Of a DNA stretch of 64,000 nucleotides, positions 15,934 through 23,564 are shown piece by piece. Each line of letters starts with the position of its first letter. Position 1 is the first letter of the stretch. The position numbers and the translations under genes were made by a program. The stretch lies in the NCBI RefSeq assembly GCF_035918095.1, contig NZ_CP109137.1:1302001-1366000 (forward strand), in the 5' to 3' direction. The notes under the pieces are model-generated. The model was given only the letters and a program-made list of their open reading frames with translations. It did not search any database and had not been told where the DNA came from. This DNA is from Streptomyces sp. NBC_01750. GTDB taxonomy: Bacteria > Actinomycetota > Actinomycetes > Streptomycetales > Streptomycetaceae.

Positions 15934-17237
15934 CACCCGCGAACGGGACTCCGGTGCGCGTGGGGGTGTTCGGGCTGCTCGGCTCCGGCAACCTCGGCAA
16001 CGACGGATCGCTCGAAGCCGTGCTCGGGTACCTCCGCGCCGAACACCCGGAGGCGGACGTGGACGCGCTGTGCGGCGGACCCGAGGCCGTGACGACCCGG
16101 TTCGGGATCCCCGCGACGCGGCTGCACTGGTACGGCGGGGAGTACCGGACGGCGTCGCGTGCGGGCGCGATCGCGGCGAAGGGTCTGGGCAAACTTGTCG
16201 ACGTCTTCCGCACCGCTGCCTGGGTGCGCCGGCACGACGTGGTGATCGTGCCGGGCATGGGCGTCCTGGAGGCGACACTGCCCCTGCGGCCGTGGGGCTT
16301 CCCGTACTCGCTGTTCCTGCTCTGCGCGAGTGGCCGGCTGCTGCGCACCCGGGTGGGGCTGGTCAGCGTCGGCGCCGCGACGATCGGCAACCGGCCGACC
16401 CGCGCCCTGGTGCGCTGGTCGGCGCGGCTGGCCGCATACCGGTCGTACCGGGACGCGCAGTCGCGCGACGCGATGCGGGCGATGGGCGTAGACACCGCGC
16501 GCGACGAGGTCTACCCGGACCTCGCGTTCGCCCTGCCGACGCCGCGGTCCCCCGAGCTCTCGGCTTCTCCCCCAGCCTTCGGCCGGGAGGGGCCCCCAGA
16601 GCAGGGAGGTACCCCCAGCGCGCCCTCGGACCCGTCGGCCCCGCCGGGCCCGGTCTGCGTCGGCGTCATGGACTTCCACGGCGGCAACGACGATCGCGCC
16701 CGGGCCGATGAGATATACCGGCGCTACCTCGACGGGACGGTCCGGTTCGTCCGCGCGCTGGTCGAGGAGGGCAGGGCTGTCCGGCTGCTCACCGGTGACG
16801 AGTGCGACGCGTCGGTGGTCGCCGCGATCCTCGAAGCGGTGGACTCGCCGCTGGTCACCGCTGCCGAGCCGTCCTCACTGGCCGACCTGATGAAGGAGAT
16901 GGCGGCTGCCGACACCGTGGTGGCGATCCGGTACCACAACCTGATCTGCGCGCTGAAGACCGGTACGCCGGTGCTCGCTCTCTGCTATGCGGCGAAGAGC
17001 GACGCGCTCATGGCGGAGATGGGCCTCGGCGCGTACTGCCACCCGGCGCGCGAGGTCGACGCGGACCGACTGCTCGAGCAGTTCCGTGCGCTGGAAAAGC
17101 ATTCGGCCGAGCTGCGGCAGACCCTCACCGAGCGGAACCTGGCCGCCGCCCGGCGACTCGAGCACCAGTTCAACTCCTTGACCGCGGCCCTGTTCCCGGC
17201 GACCGACCACGCCCACACCTTGCGGAAGGCTCCATGA
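15930..17237 (+). CDS. Polysaccharide pyruvyl transferase family protein with inverted repeat insert
   Basis: 435 aa. Begins VGVFGLLGSGNLGNDGSLEAVL, the family's N-terminal Gly-Asn motif. The C-terminal nucleotide/PEP region contains VVAIRYHNLICALKTGTPVLALCYAAKSDALM with the conserved R-x-H. The enzyme normally puts a pyruvate ketal on a sugar from phosphoenolpyruvate, giving the polymer negative charge. Residues ~207-230 (ELSASPPAFGREGPPEQGG) are the translation of the repeat element in reverse orientation, lying in the linker between the two lobes. A Pro/Ala/Ser-rich tail follows the insert. ATGA overlaps occur at both ends. Confidence 0.85.
   Translation: MTPANGTPVRVGVFGLLGSGNLGNDGSLEAVLGYLRAEHPEADVDALCGGPEAVTTRFGIPATRLHWYGGEYRTASRAGAIAAKGLGKLVDVFRTAAWVRRHDVVIVPGMGVLEATLPLRPWGFPYSLFLLCASGRLLRTRVGLVSVGAATIGNRPTRALVRWSARLAAYRSYRDAQSRDAMRAMGVDTARDEVYPDLAFALPTPRSPELSASPPAFGREGPPEQGGTPSAPSDPSAPPGPVCVGVMDFHGGNDDRARADEIYRRYLDGTVRFVRALVEEGRAVRLLTGDECDASVVAAILEAVDSPLVTAAEPSSLADLMKEMAAADTVVAIRYHNLICALKTGTPVLALCYAAKSDALMAEMGLGAYCHPAREVDADRLLEQFRALEKHSAELRQTLTERNLAAARRLEHQFNSLTAALFPATDHAHTLRKAP
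16549..16618 (-). repeat. Palindromic repeat element, copy 3, inverted and diverged
   Basis: Roughly 70 bp matching the reverse complement of copies 1 and 2, with a few substitutions and a small indel near the 3' end (GGGAGGTACC where the others would read GGGGATACC). Because it is read from the other strand, the host protein gains a different peptide, SPPAFGREGPPEQGG, yet the frame stays open. The hairpin core CCCAGCCTTCGGCCGGGAGG is unchanged. Confidence 0.83.
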
Positions 17238-17785
17238 AGGCGACCGAAGTACCGGAGATCACCGGCGCGTACCTCTTCGAGCCGACGCCGTACGCCGACG
17301 AACGCGGCTTCTTCTGCCGGACCTTCGACGCCGACGTGGTCCGCTCGGCGGGCCTCGATCCGGACGTCTTCATCCAGGACAGCGTGTCCCGCTCGGTCCG
17401 GGGCGTGCTGCGCGGCCTGCACCTGCGCTCCGGCGCAGGCGAGGCCAAGCTGGTGCGGTGCTCGTACGGGAGGATCTTCGACGTCGTCGTGGACCTGCGG
17501 CCCGACTCGCCGACCTACCGCAACCGGGCCTTCTTCGAGCTGTCCGGCGAGACGCAGGTGACCCTGTACATCCCGGCGGGGTGCGCGCACGGCTTCCAGG
17601 CGCTGACCGAGACCGCCGACACCTCGTACCGGATCGACCGCCCGCACGATCCGGCCGAGGACGTGACGATCGCCTTTGACGACCCGGAGCTCGCCATTCC
17701 CTGGCCGCTGCCGGTCACATCGATGTCCCAGCGGGACCGGGAGGCGCCGAGCCTCGCCGAGGCCCTGCAGCAAAAAGAGAGTTGA
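17234..17785 (+). CDS. dTDP-4-dehydrorhamnose 3,5-epimerase-like protein (RmlC family)
   Basis: 183 aa. The cupin RmlC family signature RGVLRGLHLRSG holds the catalytic His, followed by KLVRCSYGRIFDVVVDLRPDSPTY and YIPAGCAHGFQALTE, all in family order. Length equals the family norm (~180 aa). It should epimerise C-3 and/or C-5 of a 4-keto-6-deoxy NDP-sugar. With the cytidylyltransferase, C-methyltransferase and SDR enzyme it completes most of a branched deoxysugar pathway. ATGA overlap with the pyruvyl transferase; the aminotransferase starts 7 bp later. Confidence 0.86.
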   Translation: MKATEVPEITGAYLFEPTPYADERGFFCRTFDADVVRSAGLDPDVFIQDSVSRSVRGVLRGLHLRSGAGEAKLVRCSYGRIFDVVVDLRPDSPTYRNRAFFELSGETQVTLYIPAGCAHGFQALTETADTSYRIDRPHDPAEDVTIAFDDPELAIPWPLPVTSMSQRDREAPSLAEALQQKES

Positions 17786-17792
17786 GGTTGGC

Positions 17793-19127
17793 GTGGACAC
17801 CGAAGGCACCGAAGAGCTCCTCATGCCCCGGTCGCGGATGGCGAACGAGCGGCTGCACGCCATGATCCCGGGAGGCGCGCACACGTACGCCAAGGGCGAC
17901 GACCAGTACCCCGAGAACCTGGCCCCGGTCATCAGCCACGGCCGCGGTGCCCATGTGTGGGACATCGACGGCAACCGCTACATCGAGTACGGCTCCGGCC
18001 TGCGGTCGGTCAGCCTCGGCCACGCCCACCCACGCGTGATCGAGGCGGTGCGGCGGGAACTCGACCGCGGCAGCAACTTCGTCCGGCCGTCGATCGTGGA
18101 GGTCGAGGCCGCGGAACGCTTCCTTGCCACCGTGCCGACCGCCGAGATGGTGAAGTTCGCGAAGAACGGCTCCGACGTCACCACCGCCGCGGTGCGCCTC
18201 GCCCGCGCCGTCACCGGGCGCCCGCGGGTGGCCATCTGCGGCGACCATCCGTTCTTCTCCGTCGACGACTGGTTCATCGGCACCACGCCGATGTCGGCCG
18301 GTGTTCCGGCGGCGACCACCGAGCTCACCGTGTCCTTCCCTTACGGGGACCTGGCCGCCACACAGGAACTGCTCACCCGGTACCAGGACGAGGTCGCCTG
18401 CCTGATCCTCGAACCTGCCGGCCACACCGAGCCGCCGCCCGGGTACCTCGCCGGCCTGCGCGAGCTGGCCGACCGGCACGGCTGCGTACTGATCTTCGAT
18501 GAGATGATCACCGGCTTGCGCTGGTCCGAGGCGGGCGCCCAGGGCCTGTACGGCGTCGTCCCCGACCTCTCCACGTTCGGCAAGGCGCTGGGCAACGGGT
18601 TCGCCGTCTCCGCGCTGGCCGGGCGCCGCGAACTGATGGAGCGGGGCGGGCTGCGTCACTCCCGCGACCGGGTGTTCCTGCTGTCCACCACGCACGGTGC
18701 GGAAACGCACTCCCTGGCAGCCGCGATGGCCGTGCAGACCACCTACGTCGAGGAGGGCGTCACCGCGCGGCTGCACGCCCTCGGCGAGCGGTTGGCCGCC
18801 GGTGTGCGCGACGCCGCGGCCGGCATGGGCGTCGGCGACCACATCGTCGTCCGGGGCCGGGCCAGCAACCTGGTCTTCGCCACCCTCGACGAGAACCGGC
18901 AGCCGTCGCAGCAGTACCGCACCCTGTTCCTGCGCCGGCTCCTCGCGGGCGGGGTGCTGGCCCCGTCGTTCGTGGTGAGCAGCGCGCTCGGCGACGCCGA
19001 CATCGATCGCACCGTCGACGTGGTGGCCCAGGCATGTGCGGTGTACCGGAAGGCACTGGACGCCGCCGACCCCACCCCCTGGCTGGCCGGGCGACCGGTG
19101 AAGCCCGTATTCCGCCGCTTGGCGTGA
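17793..19127 (+). CDS. Class III aminotransferase / glutamate-1-semialdehyde aminomutase-like
   Basis: 444 aa from GTG 17793; an ATG at 17824 is a possible alternative. Family features: IPGGAHTYAKGDDQYPENLAPVI at the N-terminus, FAKNGSDVTTAAVRLAR, the PLP-anchoring LIFDEMITGLRW, and the Schiff-base lysine in STFGKALGNGFAVSALAG. It resembles HemL-type enzymes that occur in sugar loci rather than the haem gene itself. It probably transfers an amino group to, or moves it within, a nucleotide sugar (inference). Last gene of the operon; the next gene converges 7 bp away on the other strand. Confidence 0.84.
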   Translation: MDTEGTEELLMPRSRMANERLHAMIPGGAHTYAKGDDQYPENLAPVISHGRGAHVWDIDGNRYIEYGSGLRSVSLGHAHPRVIEAVRRELDRGSNFVRPSIVEVEAAERFLATVPTAEMVKFAKNGSDVTTAAVRLARAVTGRPRVAICGDHPFFSVDDWFIGTTPMSAGVPAATTELTVSFPYGDLAATQELLTRYQDEVACLILEPAGHTEPPPGYLAGLRELADRHGCVLIFDEMITGLRWSEAGAQGLYGVVPDLSTFGKALGNGFAVSALAGRRELMERGGLRHSRDRVFLLSTTHGAETHSLAAAMAVQTTYVEEGVTARLHALGERLAAGVRDAAAGMGVGDHIVVRGRASNLVFATLDENRQPSQQYRTLFLRRLLAGGVLAPSFVVSSALGDADIDRTVDVVAQACAVYRKALDAADPTPWLAGRPVKPVFRRLA

Positions 19128-19134
19128 CGTGACG

Positions 19135-19821
19135 TCAGCGACGCTCCCGCCGACCGGCGTCGGCCATCCGATCGACCGGCCGGTCGGCTGTCCGGTCGAC
19201 CAGCCACGCAGTCGCCGGTGTCACCGCCAGCGCGGTGCACCAGCCGCCGAGGACGTCGGTCGGGTAGTGCGCGCCCAGGGCGACCTGCGCCCAGCCCATG
19301 GCGGCGCCGCCAACCAGCGCCGCGGCGAGCACGACTGACGTGCCGGCCGTCCTGCCGAGGCCGAGCCGGCCGGCCGCGAGCAGCGCCACCACGAGGGCGA
19401 GCGCGGTGAGGAAGGCGGCGTGCCCGCTCGGATAGGACAGGTTGCCGTCGCCGTGGATGGTGCGTCCCACCAGCGACTTGAGCAGTGTCGCCGTCCCGAC
19501 TGTCATGCCGACGCCGGCAACGACGAGCACCGCCGCGCGAGGACGCCGCAGCAGCAGGCAGCCCGTCACGGCGGCCACGACCAGCACCGCCGCTCCGGCG
19601 GGCTCTCCCAAGAAGTCGATGGCCAGAGCGACGCGCCGCCACGGCGGCCGCACACTGTCCGCCGTCGGCTGGATGATCCACCTGTCCACCCTGCCGGGCT
19701 CGCTGTGACCGGCGTACAGGAGTCCGAGCACGACGACCACCAGCGCGGCGAGGGCCGCGATCAGCCCGAGCCACGCGCGCAGCGATGGGGGCAGCACCGC
19801 GGGCGCCGGCCGGCCGGTCAC
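19135..19821 (-). CDS. Phosphatase PAP2 family membrane protein
   Basis: 228 aa from GTG 19821 with GGTGGG upstream; a longer frame to 19941 has poor, His/Pro-rich sequence and was not chosen. Five to six hydrophobic helices. The three lipid-phosphatase motifs are recognisable: KSLVGRT (degenerate motif 1), YPSGHAAF (motif 2) and GAHYPTDVLGG (motif 3, lacking the usual leading SR). It may remove phosphate from undecaprenyl-pyrophosphate or another lipid carrier, which would fit recycling after glycan export. It is convergent with the glycan operon, so its link to that operon is only positional. Confidence 0.8.
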   Translation of the reverse strand: MTGRPAPAVLPPSLRAWLGLIAALAALVVVVLGLLYAGHSEPGRVDRWIIQPTADSVRPPWRRVALAIDFLGEPAGAAVLVVAAVTGCLLLRRPRAAVLVVAGVGMTVGTATLLKSLVGRTIHGDGNLSYPSGHAAFLTALALVVALLAAGRLGLGRTAGTSVVLAAALVGGAAMGWAQVALGAHYPTDVLGGWCTALAVTPATAWLVDRTADRPVDRMADAGRRERR

Positions 19822-20394
19822 ACGCCCACCGCGTCCGGTTGACCTGCGGTGGTTTGCCGTGATCGGTGGATGGTGTTCCGGGTCTTGACTTCTTGAGGCA
19901 GGGTGAGGGTGCGGCCCTTCATCGGACCGGTGGGCAGCCATGAATCAGCGCCTTCCTGTTTCCGACCGCGCCCCACGACGGGGAGCGTTGTTCCCGGACG
20001 ACTCCGGTGACCGTAAGTCCGGGCACGCCACGGCCTATGTGTCCCGTCAGTATCCCGGCTCCCGCGGGCAGGTCCGAAACGGCATGGTCGCGGCCACCAC
20101 CGCGCGGGCCGATGAGCGCGTGCACTACCCGCCGCACACCGTCGCAGACCATCCGACAGATGCGATGCGCCTCCCCCCGTCGGGGCCTACGCCATGTCGC
20201 CCCCGCCGCTACCGCGATGCCGCGCCCACGAGAACTCCCGCTGCCGCCCGCCGACATGGCCGGGACGTCAGATGTACGGGCTGCGCGCGGCAACACTGCC
20301 CAAAAATGCGGTCGCGGCAAACCACCGTCGGATAGTCCGCGGGTCAACCCTCCGCGAACTCCGTGGACCGCGAGAAACCAGCAGGACAACGCGG
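19822..20394 (+). other. Intergenic stretch without a supportable gene
   Basis: Several open frames run through here on both strands but none shows coherent protein sequence, a clear ribosome site or recognisable motifs. Composition is less G/C-biased at third positions than the neighbours. This is the left edge of the gene-poor accessory region. Nothing else was seen. Confidence 0.5.
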
Positions 20395-20721
20395 ATGCTG
20401 TACTACCTGGATGTCGCGGCCGGCACGTCACTCAGCGGCCCGACGAAGGACTCCGTACCGATCGGCAGCGGACACACAGGTTGGGTGGGCCCGAGGCAGG
20501 GGGAGGTCCAACTCCCCACGTCGTGCGGCAAGCAGATCTACAACGATGCCCGGCACGTCATCGTGACTCTGAAGGTCGGTCCGAACGTGGCCGCCCACGC
20601 CGAGTCCTCGGCCGCGTCCCTGGTCCCCAAGCTGCGCACCATCCTCCTGGAGAGCGCCGCCAACCTCTCCAAGATCTACGGATGCGCCGATCCGAAGTCC
20701 ACGGTCCCGGCCGACCGCTGA
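20395..20721 (+). CDS. Hypothetical protein, possibly the C-terminal remnant of a longer gene
   Basis: 108 aa from ATG 20395. Not recognised. The sequence looks genuinely coding: two Cys in LPTSCGKQIYN and IYGCADP, and an amphipathic helix SAASLVPKLRTILLESAANLSKIYGC. This reads like the end of a small exported or membrane-anchored actinobacterial protein, whose front half would be expected upstream, yet the frame before the ATG looks non-coding and no strong ribosome site is visible. A strong hairpin 15 bp after the stop supports a real 3' end. Truncated gene versus intact small gene cannot be settled here. Confidence 0.45.
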   Translation: MLYYLDVAAGTSLSGPTKDSVPIGSGHTGWVGPRQGEVQLPTSCGKQIYNDARHVIVTLKVGPNVAAHAESSAASLVPKLRTILLESAANLSKIYGCADPKSTVPADR

Positions 20722-20735
20722 GCACCGTCCACAGG

Positions 20736-20763
20736 CTCCTCCCCGGCGGTACCCGCCGAGGAG
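20736..20763 (+). terminator. Hairpin terminator after the 108-aa gene
   Basis: CTCCTC (20736-20741) pairs with GAGGAG (20758-20763) and GGCGG (20745-20749) with CCGCC (20753-20757), with a CCC bulge and a 3-nt loop. No U-tract follows, as is common in Streptomyces. Confidence 0.55.
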
Positions 20764-21094
20764 GATCACGACCTGATTCCTCCCCGGCCGATGACGGAGC
20801 GCTCCCGTCGGCCAAACTGTCCGCAGTCGAGGACGTGGCCCTGGGCGGACACGCTCCCGGGCCCGGAGCCGGTGGCCAAGGTCAAGGCCCCGGCCAAGCC
20901 TGGCCGTTCGCTGGAGCACATTCGGGCGGCAGTGGCACACTGGAGGCGGACGGCCAGGACGTCAACGGCACGACGTACACGGAGCTGGTGGGCGTGTCCG
21001 CCCGGAAGGCCGCCGGGACCTGGCCGCCTGATCCCGGACACAACACCGGCCCTCCCAGCTCACCCGGGAGGGGACGTGGCGCGAGGATGGACGT
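20764..21094 (+). other. Gene-free stretch before yjbQ
   Basis: Open frames exist in two plus-strand frames but neither has recognisable domains, and the frames shift relative to one another. It may be decayed coding DNA. The last ~40 bp should hold the promoter and ribosome site (GGGAGGGGAC) of the following gene. Confidence 0.4.
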
Positions 21095-21517
21095 ATGGCT
21101 GACACCTTCAGTACACGAACCATCGACGTGACGACCGGCTCAAGTGAAACCGTGCACGACTTGACCGACGCATGTACGTCGTTCCTCCGGGAAGTGGCCC
21201 GGGGCCGGGACGGACTGCTCAACGTCTTCACGCCGCACGCAACTGCCGGACTGGCCCTTATCGAGACAGGGGCGGGGAGTGACGCGGACCTCCTGGCGGC
21301 CCTCCACCAGCTCCTCCCGGCGGACAACCGTTGGCAGCATCGGCACGGTTCACCGGGACACGGCCGGGACCATGTCCTCCCCGCCATCGTCCCGCCCCAC
21401 GCGACACTCCCTGTCATCGGCGGAGCGCTGCAGCTGGGGACCTGGCAATCCGTGGTCCTGGTGGACACGAACAGGGACAACACCCAACGTCAGGTCCGGC
21501 TCTCCTTCCTGGGGTGA
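21095..21517 (+). CDS. yjbQ: YjbQ/UPF0047 family protein (secondary thiamine-phosphate synthase-like)
   Basis: 140 aa, the family's usual length. Hallmarks: NVFTPHATAGLALIETG (His in the active pocket), HRHGSPGHGRDHVLPAIVPPHATLPV, and the C-terminal GTWQSVVLVDTNRDN. YjbQ proteins are single-domain, often trimeric, and show weak thiamin-phosphate synthase activity in vitro; their true role is uncertain. A hairpin at 21542-21566 follows its stop. A minus-strand open frame (21350-21916) overlaps its 3' half antisense. Confidence 0.88.
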   Translation: MADTFSTRTIDVTTGSSETVHDLTDACTSFLREVARGRDGLLNVFTPHATAGLALIETGAGSDADLLAALHQLLPADNRWQHRHGSPGHGRDHVLPAIVPPHATLPVIGGALQLGTWQSVVLVDTNRDNTQRQVRLSFLG

Positions 21518-21916
21518 CCACCCTCCGCCGGACACGACAAAGGGCCCCGATCTCCAGGTGGGGCCCAGGTGTCCGTCCGGGGCCAGGTAGTCCCCCTTGG
21601 GCTTGGCCTCCCTGTGCTTCCCCTTGGCGTGCCTGGCCGGGGAGCCAGCCGTGGCCGTCGGTGTGGCCGCCTCCGCGTGCGGAGTGTCACGGGCGACTGA
21701 ACTCTCCCTCTCCGCCTTGGCGTTGGGTTTGGCCACGGGCTTGGTTTCCGGCGTGCCACGCCCGGGGGTGGCCTCTCCTGCCTCCAGCTCTCCGTCCGGC
21801 TGAGTGGCCGGGACCGGCTGGGCGATGTTCTCCCCCGTCCATGGCAACGACGCCCAGGCCAAAACGGCGGCCACGGCGGACGCCGAGGCGGAGGGGGTTA
21901 CGGACTTTGCACTCAC
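21350..21916 (-). CDS. Hypothetical Ala/Lys/Pro-rich protein; 3' part doubtful
   Basis: 188 aa from a GTG at 21916. Not recognised. Residues ~10-25 (SASAVAAVLAWASLPW) could be a signal or membrane segment. Residues ~35-105 are a low-complexity charged linker (ETKPVAKPNAKAERESS, RHAKGKHREAKPK). The last ~60 residues run antisense across yjbQ and through its terminator hairpin, so the original 3' end may have been lost and the frame now reads into neighbouring DNA. It lies downstream of the GntR-headed gene on the same strand. No strong ribosome site was seen. Confidence 0.4.
   Translation of the reverse strand: MSAKSVTPSASASAVAAVLAWASLPWTGENIAQPVPATQPDGELEAGEATPGRGTPETKPVAKPNAKAERESSVARDTPHAEAATPTATAGSPARHAKGKHREAKPKGDYLAPDGHLGPTWRSGPFVVSGGGWSPQEGEPDLTLGVVPVRVHQDHGLPGPQLQRSADDRECRVGRDDGGEDMVPAVSR
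21542..21566 (+). terminator. Hairpin terminator downstream of yjbQ
   Basis: GGGCCCC (21542-21548) and GGGGCCC (21560-21566) form a perfect 7-bp G/C stem with an 11-nt loop, 24 bp beyond the yjbQ stop. Confidence 0.5.
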
Positions 21917-21961
21917 GATGCAACCCGGACTGATGTTGCACTTTCAACGACTCATTTGCGC

Positions 21962-21987
21962 CTTTGCGACGAGTTGCCAACGCAAAG
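21962..21987 (-). promoter_or_regulatory. Inverted repeat, operator-like
   Basis: CTTTGCG (21962-21968) and CGCAAAG (21981-21987) are perfect inverted arms 12 nt apart, in a locally AT-richer stretch ~50 bp upstream of the GTG at 21916. Another small pair, GTTG/CAAC, lies at about 21935-21948. The position fits a regulator-binding site for the minus-strand gene. Confidence 0.4.
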
Positions 21988-22087
21988 AAACCCGCATCCA
22001 TGTCCCGGGGGAGAGACACGTGAGCAGGCCGCAGAATAGGAAGGGAGGGACCCAGTGCACTTTCCTTGCCCCCGGACACGCGAAACG

Positions 22088-22114
22088 GCCCGGCTCCGTG
22101 ATGGGAACGGGGCC
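22088..22114 (-). terminator. Possible terminator of the GntR-headed gene
   Basis: Just beyond its stop, reading the minus strand, GGCCC and GGGCC arms bracket CGT/ACG and a short loop. The pairing is imperfect with a bulge, so the call is tentative. Confidence 0.3.
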
Positions 22115-22140
22115 CGAGAGTGAGAGCGGGTCTCCTGGCG

Positions 22141-23145
22141 TCAGTCGTCCAGGGAGTCCAACTCCTGGAGAGCCGCCTCCGCCTGGTCCCGGGTCGCTTG
22201 CATCTGCTCCCGGAACGTTTTCCGCTGGGCCGGGGACATGACCCGGAGGGACGCCGTGGAGAACACGGCCACGCCGTGCTCGATCTGCGTTGCGAGCGTC
22301 ACCAGCTGGGCCCCGGTGGCTTTGCCCTTGCGGGCCTCCACGGCCGTGGCCTTGGCCATGTCGGAGACTTCCGTCAGAGCCTTGGCCGCTTTCTTCTCCA
22401 GGCCCGCGCGTTCGCCACGCGTCAACGGCTCCACGCCGAACTTGTCCCACTTGGCCGGAGGGATGATCTCCCGCTTGCGGTCCTCGACGTGGTGGAGGAT
22501 GGCCCGCTGGGCCGACTTGTCCGCGCCCAGGTCCTGGTACAGGAGGGCCGCCAGGGCCTGGTACTCCGATGACTGGCCGTTGTAGTCCGGATCTCCCCGG
22601 TACGTGAACATCTGGCGCAGCTCCATCAGCTTGGCGGACATGGCCCGCTTGGCCTCCGTCGCGCGGCCCTCCGCGTCCAGCCACTGACGGCCCAGGGTCT
22701 TGGTCTCCTGGTACGCCTGGGCCACGCCCGCCCGCTTCAGTGCCCGCTCCGCATTGGGGTCCACGTGCTCCGTGACCACGCGGGTGCCCTTCAGGACCTG
22801 GGGCGTGTGGACGACCAGCTCCGCCGCTTTCGCCTGGGCCTTGGCCGCCGTGCGGGCCGCCGGCTCCTCCGCGGATTCCGTGACGACCGGGGCCGGCGGT
22901 TCCGCAGCGTCACGGCCGGCTGAACCCTCCATGTCCGCCGGGATTACGTTCCACACGTCCCCGTCGGCCACCGCCAGGCCGTCATCCCCCAGGAGAGCAA
23001 GGGCCCGGGACACCGTGGCCTGGGTAGTGCCGTACTTCGCCACCAACTCCGCCACGTCCAGGCCCACGCCCCCCGCGTAGGTCCCCGCCTGGATCTCCTG
23101 ACGGATGCCCTCCGCCACGGTTTCGTACTTGGCTGCCTTTGCCAT
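22141..23145 (-). CDS. GntR-type winged-helix protein with long helical C-terminal region
   Basis: 334 aa from ATG 23145 with GGGGAG just upstream. Residues 1-70 form a GntR-type winged helix: YETVAEGIRQEIQAGTYAGG, then LVAKYGTTQATVSRALALLGDDGLA. The rest is Ala/Lys/Glu-rich and mostly helical (~95-330), including an unusual segment RGDPDYNGQSSEYQALAALL and a final coil QRKTFREQMQATRDQAEAALQELD. It is not a standard metabolic GntR effector domain. GntR heads of this sort occur in regulators of Streptomyces plasmids and integrated elements, so a plasmid-like origin is plausible but unproved. The gene stands alone in gene-poor DNA. Confidence 0.7.
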   Translation of the reverse strand: MAKAAKYETVAEGIRQEIQAGTYAGGVGLDVAELVAKYGTTQATVSRALALLGDDGLAVADGDVWNVIPADMEGSAGRDAAEPPAPVVTESAEEPAARTAAKAQAKAAELVVHTPQVLKGTRVVTEHVDPNAERALKRAGVAQAYQETKTLGRQWLDAEGRATEAKRAMSAKLMELRQMFTYRGDPDYNGQSSEYQALAALLYQDLGADKSAQRAILHHVEDRKREIIPPAKWDKFGVEPLTRGERAGLEKKAAKALTEVSDMAKATAVEARKGKATGAQLVTLATQIEHGVAVFSTASLRVMSPAQRKTFREQMQATRDQAEAALQELDSLDD

Positions 23146-23495
23146 CGTGCTCTCCCCTTGTCTCGATGGAGCGGGGCCACCGTACCGCCGGAGACCCCGC
23201 CGTCTCCTGCGTTTCGACGTCCCAGCCGATCCGAAAGGGGGTACACCCCAGGCCAATTCGAAGATCCAGGACGCGACGGACGCTGTCCCGATTGCCACTC
23301 AGGGACAAGCCGGCGAACTGCACAGAGTCACGCGATGCGTTACGCTAGGTCGCCAGGGCGACGACCGCTTGGCCGCCTCCGGGGCGCCCGTCGCCCACGG
23401 CCGCCGCACCCTCAGCAATGGACTTCCGTGCGTGATGCCAGGCGTCCGGCGCACATGTACGCGTCCCGCTTCAGGACCTGAGCTCTCAGGGAACG

Positions 23496-23564
23496 CCGAC
23501 CTCGGGGGAGCCTGAAGCGTCTGTCACTGCCGTGCCACGCCACTGCCGACTCCCCCGAGGTCGG
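23496..23564. repeat. 15-bp perfect inverted repeat with 39-bp spacer
   Basis: CCGACCTCGGGGGAG (23496-23510) and CTCCCCCGAGGTCGG (23550-23564) are exact reverse complements. The right arm is followed by the palindrome GAACATGTTC. It could be the ends of a small element, a recombination site or a long hairpin. Confidence 0.75.

Noticed and set aside
17793..19127. Assignment of the class III aminotransferase as the haem gene hemL
   Set aside because: It sits at the end of a glycan operon, far from any haem genes, and differs at its N-terminus; a sugar-related role is more likely.
19919..20431. Possible transposase remnant on the minus strand
   Set aside because: No DDE or HUH motifs, no terminal repeats and no coherent homology were visible.
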